A stretch of 64,000 nt of DNA from Sternotherus odoratus (lineage: Eukaryota > Chordata > Testudines > Kinosternidae). A model generated the notes under the pieces. That model was not told the origin of the DNA, made no database searches, and saw nothing but the letters and a program-made list of their open reading frames with translations. Positions 56,101-62,100 of the stretch are shown piece after piece; positions within the stretch are counted from its first letter, which is position 1; every line of letters starts with the position of its first letter. The translations under genes and the position numbers were made by a program. Where the stretch lies: the NCBI GenBank assembly GCA_032164245.1, contig JAVMKO010000006.1, positions 2,557,001-2,621,000 of the forward strand, in the 5' to 3' direction.

Positions 56101-59100
56101 GGCCCTGAAAGACTTTCACCCCTGGGGGACGTCAGAGGTGAGATCCGAAAATTTTTCGACCCTTAGGACCATCTAGACCCCAAGACCCCTCACTGTACCA
56201 AATTTCAAGTCTCTGGCTCAAACGGTGCGGGAGGAGTTCGCAGTCATACATACATACATACACCACTTGACTTTTATATATATATAGATAGATATATAGA
56301 TTTTCAAATTAGACCTCTAAATAAATTCAAATGCAGGCAGTAGCCATATTGTCGGTGCAACTGTGGTGACCTTTTTGAAAACTCAGCCCTTTAACAATAG
56401 TAATCTTTCTAGACACCAGCTTCAGTGTAGCTAACCATGTTCATGTCTTACTGCTAATCACTTTATTCATATTATGAAGATTAGTCACTGATTATTGCTT
56501 TAAAACTTCATGACTTGACAGATGAAACATCTCCTGGACCGCGAGGGCAGTATAAGGATCGAACCCCATCAGTCACACACAGTCCAGAGATAATGGATCC
56601 ATCAGAGTTGCGACCCTTTTCAAAACCTGAAACAGCACTGACAGAAGCATTGCGACTTTTAGCTGATGATGACTGGTGTGTATACGTATATATGCGCACA
56701 CACATATTTAGTGTGGTTATAATCTACAGCACTTATGTTAATACTTATTTTTTAAAAATGAAATATACCTAGCTTTTTGGTCAAGCAAGTGAAATCTGTT
56801 TAGTAAAACATAAGAGGGAAAGTCCTCACCATTGCAAAGAAAATATTGAAAAAGTGAACCAAGCGCAGCCATTGGCATGATGCCTGCCTGAGTTTGCAGA
56901 CAGCCTGAGACAACAGCTCTGAGAGGTGGAACACTCATCTCAGCGGGTGGTTAATTCCAAGACCCAGTGTGCTTTGGAGCTCCCAACCAACATAACTGGG
57001 TTGTTCCAGATGTGAGGATGGGCCTCTACTGACACTCCAGAGATGAGCAGGGGCATTGGCCTATTGGCCCCCTTCCTGCCTCTCTCGGGGTTGGGGTGGG
57101 GTGCACATTGTGATGTACCTACAGCCCTGTCTTGTCTTAATCCAGACCTGCTACTGTCTGTACCAAGGAATATTTGTGTGAGAGCTTCTAGTTTAAATTA
57201 TTGCTGTTGGGAGACAATTTGTATTCACTATTTGTTTCCTTAATAATCCCGATGGTTGTGCTACTTGGGCACAGAATCAGTGGTAGGGCTGGAAGGGACT
57301 TAGAGGTCATCTAGTCCAGTGTTTCTCAGCCTTTTTGATAGCAGGGACCAGCTTTCTGCCTTCTTAAACTGTGTCAGGGAAATCTCAGGGACTGGTACCG
57401 GTCCAAGGACTGTCGTTAAGAAACACTGCTCTAGTTCATCCCGCTGTGCTGAGGCAGGACCAAGTAAATCTAGACCATCCCTGTCTGACCTACACTTAAA
57501 AACCTCCAATGATGGGGACTCCATAACCTCCATAGGAAGCATGTTCCAGAGTTTAACTATTTCTATAGTTGGAAAGTAACCTAAATCTGCCTTGCTGCAG
57601 ATTAAGCCCATTACTGCTTCTCCTACCTTCAGTGGACTTAGAGAGCAATTGATCACCATCCTCTTCATAACAACACTTAACATATTGGAAGACAGTTCTC
57701 AGGTTCCCTTCCCCCCAGTTGTCTTTTCTCACACTGTTCAAGGTGCCCAGGTTTTTTAACCTTTCTTCATAGGTCAGGTTGTCTAAATCTTTTATAATTT
57801 TTGTTGCTCTCCTCTGGGCTCTCACCAGTCCGTCCACGTCTTTTCTAAAGTGTGGCCCGCAGAATTGGACACACCATGCTGAGTAGAGCAGGATGTACAA
57901 GAGTCCTGTTAATACCCCCATATGGATATTAGCCTTTTTTTCCCAACGGCAGCTTATTAACTCATTCAGTTTGTGATCCCTGGTCACCTCAGACATTCTA
58001 GTTACCTGTGTCTCTGTGGTTTGTGTGAGATACTGCCTTTAATTTAAATATTTGTTTTATATAGGGAGAAGAAGATTGAAGGACTGAACTTTGTTCGATG
58101 TTTGTCTGCCTACCATGCTGATGTGTTGTCTGGAAAGCTGCATGAAACAAGTCTGGCTGTAGTTCAAGAGGTATAATTTTCAAATAAAAATCTTATGCCA
58201 AAAATATTGTTTTGATAGGACTGAGGTAAACATTTGAGTGGTGAGCTGTTCTGTTCAGTTGCTGCTGCTTTCTGTATGTTGGCCATCTTCGAAAGGATGG
58301 GTGCACAGTTTCATAAAGCAGCCTGTATTTGGGATATTTAGTAGTTTTAAATTTGCTTGAAAGCTGTGTAAATTAAAATCTAACCTTGATAGCATTTTGA
58401 TATGTTGTGCATATTAACTCCCACCTATCAGGAATCAAGATGAGAATTTTTTTTCTAACTAACTAAACATTTACTAAGAGGAAAATAAAATTAAGCTTTA
58501 CTACTTACACATTTTTATTTTTATTTTTCCTGTTTGCAGGTGAAGAATTTACGCTCGGGCGTTTCCCGAGCTGCTGTGGTCTGTTTAGGGGATTTGTTCA
58601 CCTACCTGAAAAAGAGCATGGATCAAGAACTAGACAGTACTGTTAAAGTCCTGTTGCACAAAGCCGGGGAATCCAACACCTTTATAAGGGAAGATGTAGA
58701 CAAGGCATTGAAGGCTATGGTTAATAATGTGACTCCAGCACGTGCACTTTCTTCTCTTATAAATGGAGGTCAAAGGTAACTCCTAAAGAGCTTGTAAAGA
58801 AATAACTAAGAAAATATTCAGTGCATCACATATGGCCCTTAGTTTTTCGTATCAAAGCAGAACATTCAAAATGAAATACTCCAGCTTTGCAAAACTCTGC
58901 TGATCCAGAGCAATGTTTTTGGCAGTCCAGTAAAATGTAAGATTTTTTTCCATTATGGCAAAAGGTAGGTTAGTAATATTCGTGCCTGGTTGGTACATTT
59001 TATGATAGTTTTGAGAGTGCAGTAATCTGTAGTAGTGTTCATTGCCATATTCTTGAGAAGCCTGATAATATCCATTGTCTTCTGACAGAGTTTATTTAAT

Positions 59101-62100
59101 CCATCCTCCTCTGCCACCTGTTTTACTGTCAAAAATCTTTTTCTTTAGCAGTTTTGGGAAAGTGGTTCTCTCTCACTTCTGGCTAGTGCTGAACACCTCC
59201 TTCTTGATTGATTTCACAGTATTGAGACTACACTTCTCCGAGTGGATAACATGCTGCTCTTTGTCTCTGCACATGGATTTTGACTTCCTGCTTGGTCTTG
59301 GCATGAGTTTTCATACAATCAATCATTCTTTCTTGAGTACCTTAAACAAGACAACTTCTCTCCATCTCTTTTTTCATTATTTGAATCCTAACTCCCACCC
59401 TTTCATTTTTGGTAGAAAGTTTAGTCATTCCCTTTTTCATTAAGCATATTGTCTTTTGACCTTTTATATCCTCTATCTATCTTCCATCTATAGGGCCTCT
59501 AATAGTTAGCTTTAGTCTTAGACATCCCTGCTAGTGATGTACATTTTTCATTTCATTCTGTGATCTCCCTGCCTGCTTCTGGATATAGATGAATTTTCCA
59601 ATGTGAAGTCCTCTCTCTCCAGTGTCTCTCGACGGTCACACTCCTTAACTCAAACTTTAACTTTCTCCCCAGCATTAAAAATCTTGGCTTTATTCTTGAT
59701 TCCAGCCTTTTTCCCCCCTACTTTCCTTGCTGGCAAATTGATCTGTCACAATCTCCAGAATGCTGCCAGAATCTGATTCTTCTTCTGCTGGAATTCTTAT
59801 TTCTATGTCATTAATTCCCATAAGGCTATTGTAATTCCCTGACTAAAATTCTAGGGTACAAGATACTGCCTCTCTGGCTGTGAGGAAAAAGTGTTCCAAT
59901 TGCTTATCCCTCAGCTAAGTTAAGATTTGTAATTTGGTGTCCAACAAGAAAATGTGGTCTCGTTCTCTCTGATAAATTAAAATAACACATGGTATCTGCT
60001 GTGATTACCAGGGGCTTACCTAGATGGGCTATGTGCCAAAGGTTGCTGATTCCTGGTTTAACTGATCGCCATGTGTAGAACTGGAAAGGAATTTTCTGCC
60101 AAGTCAGATTGCCAGTGATATTAGGGATTTTTGTTTGGCTTTGTTTGGTTTTTGTCTTCCTCTGCAGCACGTGGGTGCAGGTCATTTTCCAGGATTATCT
60201 GGGTATATCTCATTTAATAATTCTGGGCCATTGCGTGGACCTTGGGCATTGGTGCACCACGGTCCCTCCTGTTCCCTGCCTGCTTGTGGCACAGAACAGT
60301 CTGCTCTCCTGTGGCTTGTAATAAATTGGTCTAATTCCAGTTGTTGGATTTAGGGTGGAGGTGAGAGGATGATGGTGGTCATCCTCCTGATATTCAGGAG
60401 GTTAGACTGGATGATCTGATGGTCCCTTCTGGCCTTAAACTCTGACTTCTGCTCTGACTCAGTTGTTGCAATACGAGTAATAGTCCCGATGTTTAATTGT
60501 TGCTTTCAGTGTGTTCTGGCCTGACTGGTAACCCCCAGTTTACATGGTGCATACTTCCAAGATAAATCAGTCGCCTCCAAGGCATCAGAAAAAAAACTTG
60601 GGTTTGTCATCCCCTCAAGACTTGTACAGTAAAATTCCAAAATGTCTTTCAATATAACCTTCAAAATAATCTTCAACACTTTTAAGATACGGACAAGAAT
60701 TCTTTAATATCCTGAATAGGAAGCTCATGGTAGTGGATGATGCATTGCACAGCAACATGAATGTCATGTCTTAAATGTGGCCTGTGAACTGAACAGTCCA
60801 TATTCACTACTTGCACCATCTAAGTTTAGATCAAGTTACAATTGAAAAACAACTTGGAAGGCTGTTTGTTTTTATTCCCTGTATGATACTATTAGCTGCC
60901 CACATTCCAAGTCTGTTATGTCAGTAAAGAGAGTATAAGGTTCCCCATCCTGAGCAAATTTAATGCATGCCGACTCTCTTAGTGACACAGCTTTCAGCAC
61001 CGTATATCAACAAGCACAGTAATAAATCTACTTCTTGGTATACTTTGAGACATTTTTCCCTAGAAGATATTGTATTTACCTCTGTGAGTGGGTGTTGATC
61101 CAAGATTAGACCACTTGTGCCTTGCAAGTTGGAGTATTTCAATTTCGGAGATTTTAAAATCATGTTTAGTGTCTGTGTAAATTGGGTTAAACAAGAGCCA
61201 GCATTGGAATCTCTTCATGCTACATTTTATATAGAGTAATTGGAGCTTCTTGAGAACAGAGTGATGTTTTCTGCTACTATGCATTTCACCCCAGTAGCTG
61301 AGCAGTTGTGAACATATAAGGGAATCTAGAAAGGTTTTACATTTCCTTGCCAGAGCACTGCCATTAGCAGAAACCACTTCATGTTTAAACAAATTAGCCC
61401 CTAAGCCTAAACCCTGCAAGCCGGAGTAACCTGGCACAGGACAGTCTCAGGTTTTTATTGCGGGGAGGGATAGCTCAGTGGTTTGAGCATTGTGCTGCTA
61501 AACCCTGGGTTGTGAGTTCAATCCTTGATGGGGCCATTTAGGGATATGGGTCAAAAATCTGTTGGATGATTTAATTGGGGATTGGTCCTGCTTTAAGCCA
61601 GGGGGTTGGACTAGATACCTCCTGAGGTCCCTTCCTACCTTGATATTCTATGATTCTATATACCCAAAAACTTGCTACCCAAACTTGCTATTGTCATTGG
61701 AAAATTAAACTGTTGCTTGCCTTTGAACCATCTGACTATTGAAAAGCTTGCATCAAATCTCTCCACGCCTCAGTCACCACAGATCAGAGCACTAACAGAC
61801 AGGGCCCTCAAACTGTGCTTCAACCTCAGTCATGCCCCAGGGCATAACTGCTGTCAGCTAGGGTCCATTACCTTCCCTCTGACTGGGAGATCTGTTTTAT
61901 TGCTTTGCTCAGCTACTTCTCTTCCTTTTATGCCAGAGTCAGCTCAGTCCTTTGCACCACTCCCGCTCTCCTCTCTGAGGATGGGCAGCTCAGCTGCTGT
62001 GCCTAATATCACTTAGCCCATCTCTTCTGTTGCTGCATTGTCTGACAGAATGAGGCTTTTACTTGTCTAGGAGCTAGGGTGACCAGATGTCCTGATTTTC

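Larger units (their letters stand above)
52030..56521 (+). other. TOGARAM1: TOGARAM1 intron 12
   Basis: 4.5-kb intron with palindromic MITE-like repeats, an antisense SINE (52953-53135) and two head-to-tail copies of the minisatellite element family (54382-56292). The 53136-54381 stretch shows nothing recognised. Confidence 0.88.
56676..58064 (+). other. TOGARAM1: TOGARAM1 intron 13
   Basis: 1.4-kb intron; its second half is an antisense CR1 with a nested hAT. The first 600 bases show nothing. Confidence 0.88.

Noticed and set aside
60960..61437. Minus-strand open frames, possibly an old retroelement protein
   Set aside because: No RT, endonuclease or transposase motif seen; length (about 125 codons) is within chance for intronic sequence.
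61462..61560. tRNA gene call from A and B boxes
   Set aside because: The sequence continues into a CR1-like tail and lacks an acceptor stem and proper cloverleaf; it is a SINE head. The same applies to 53060-53135.
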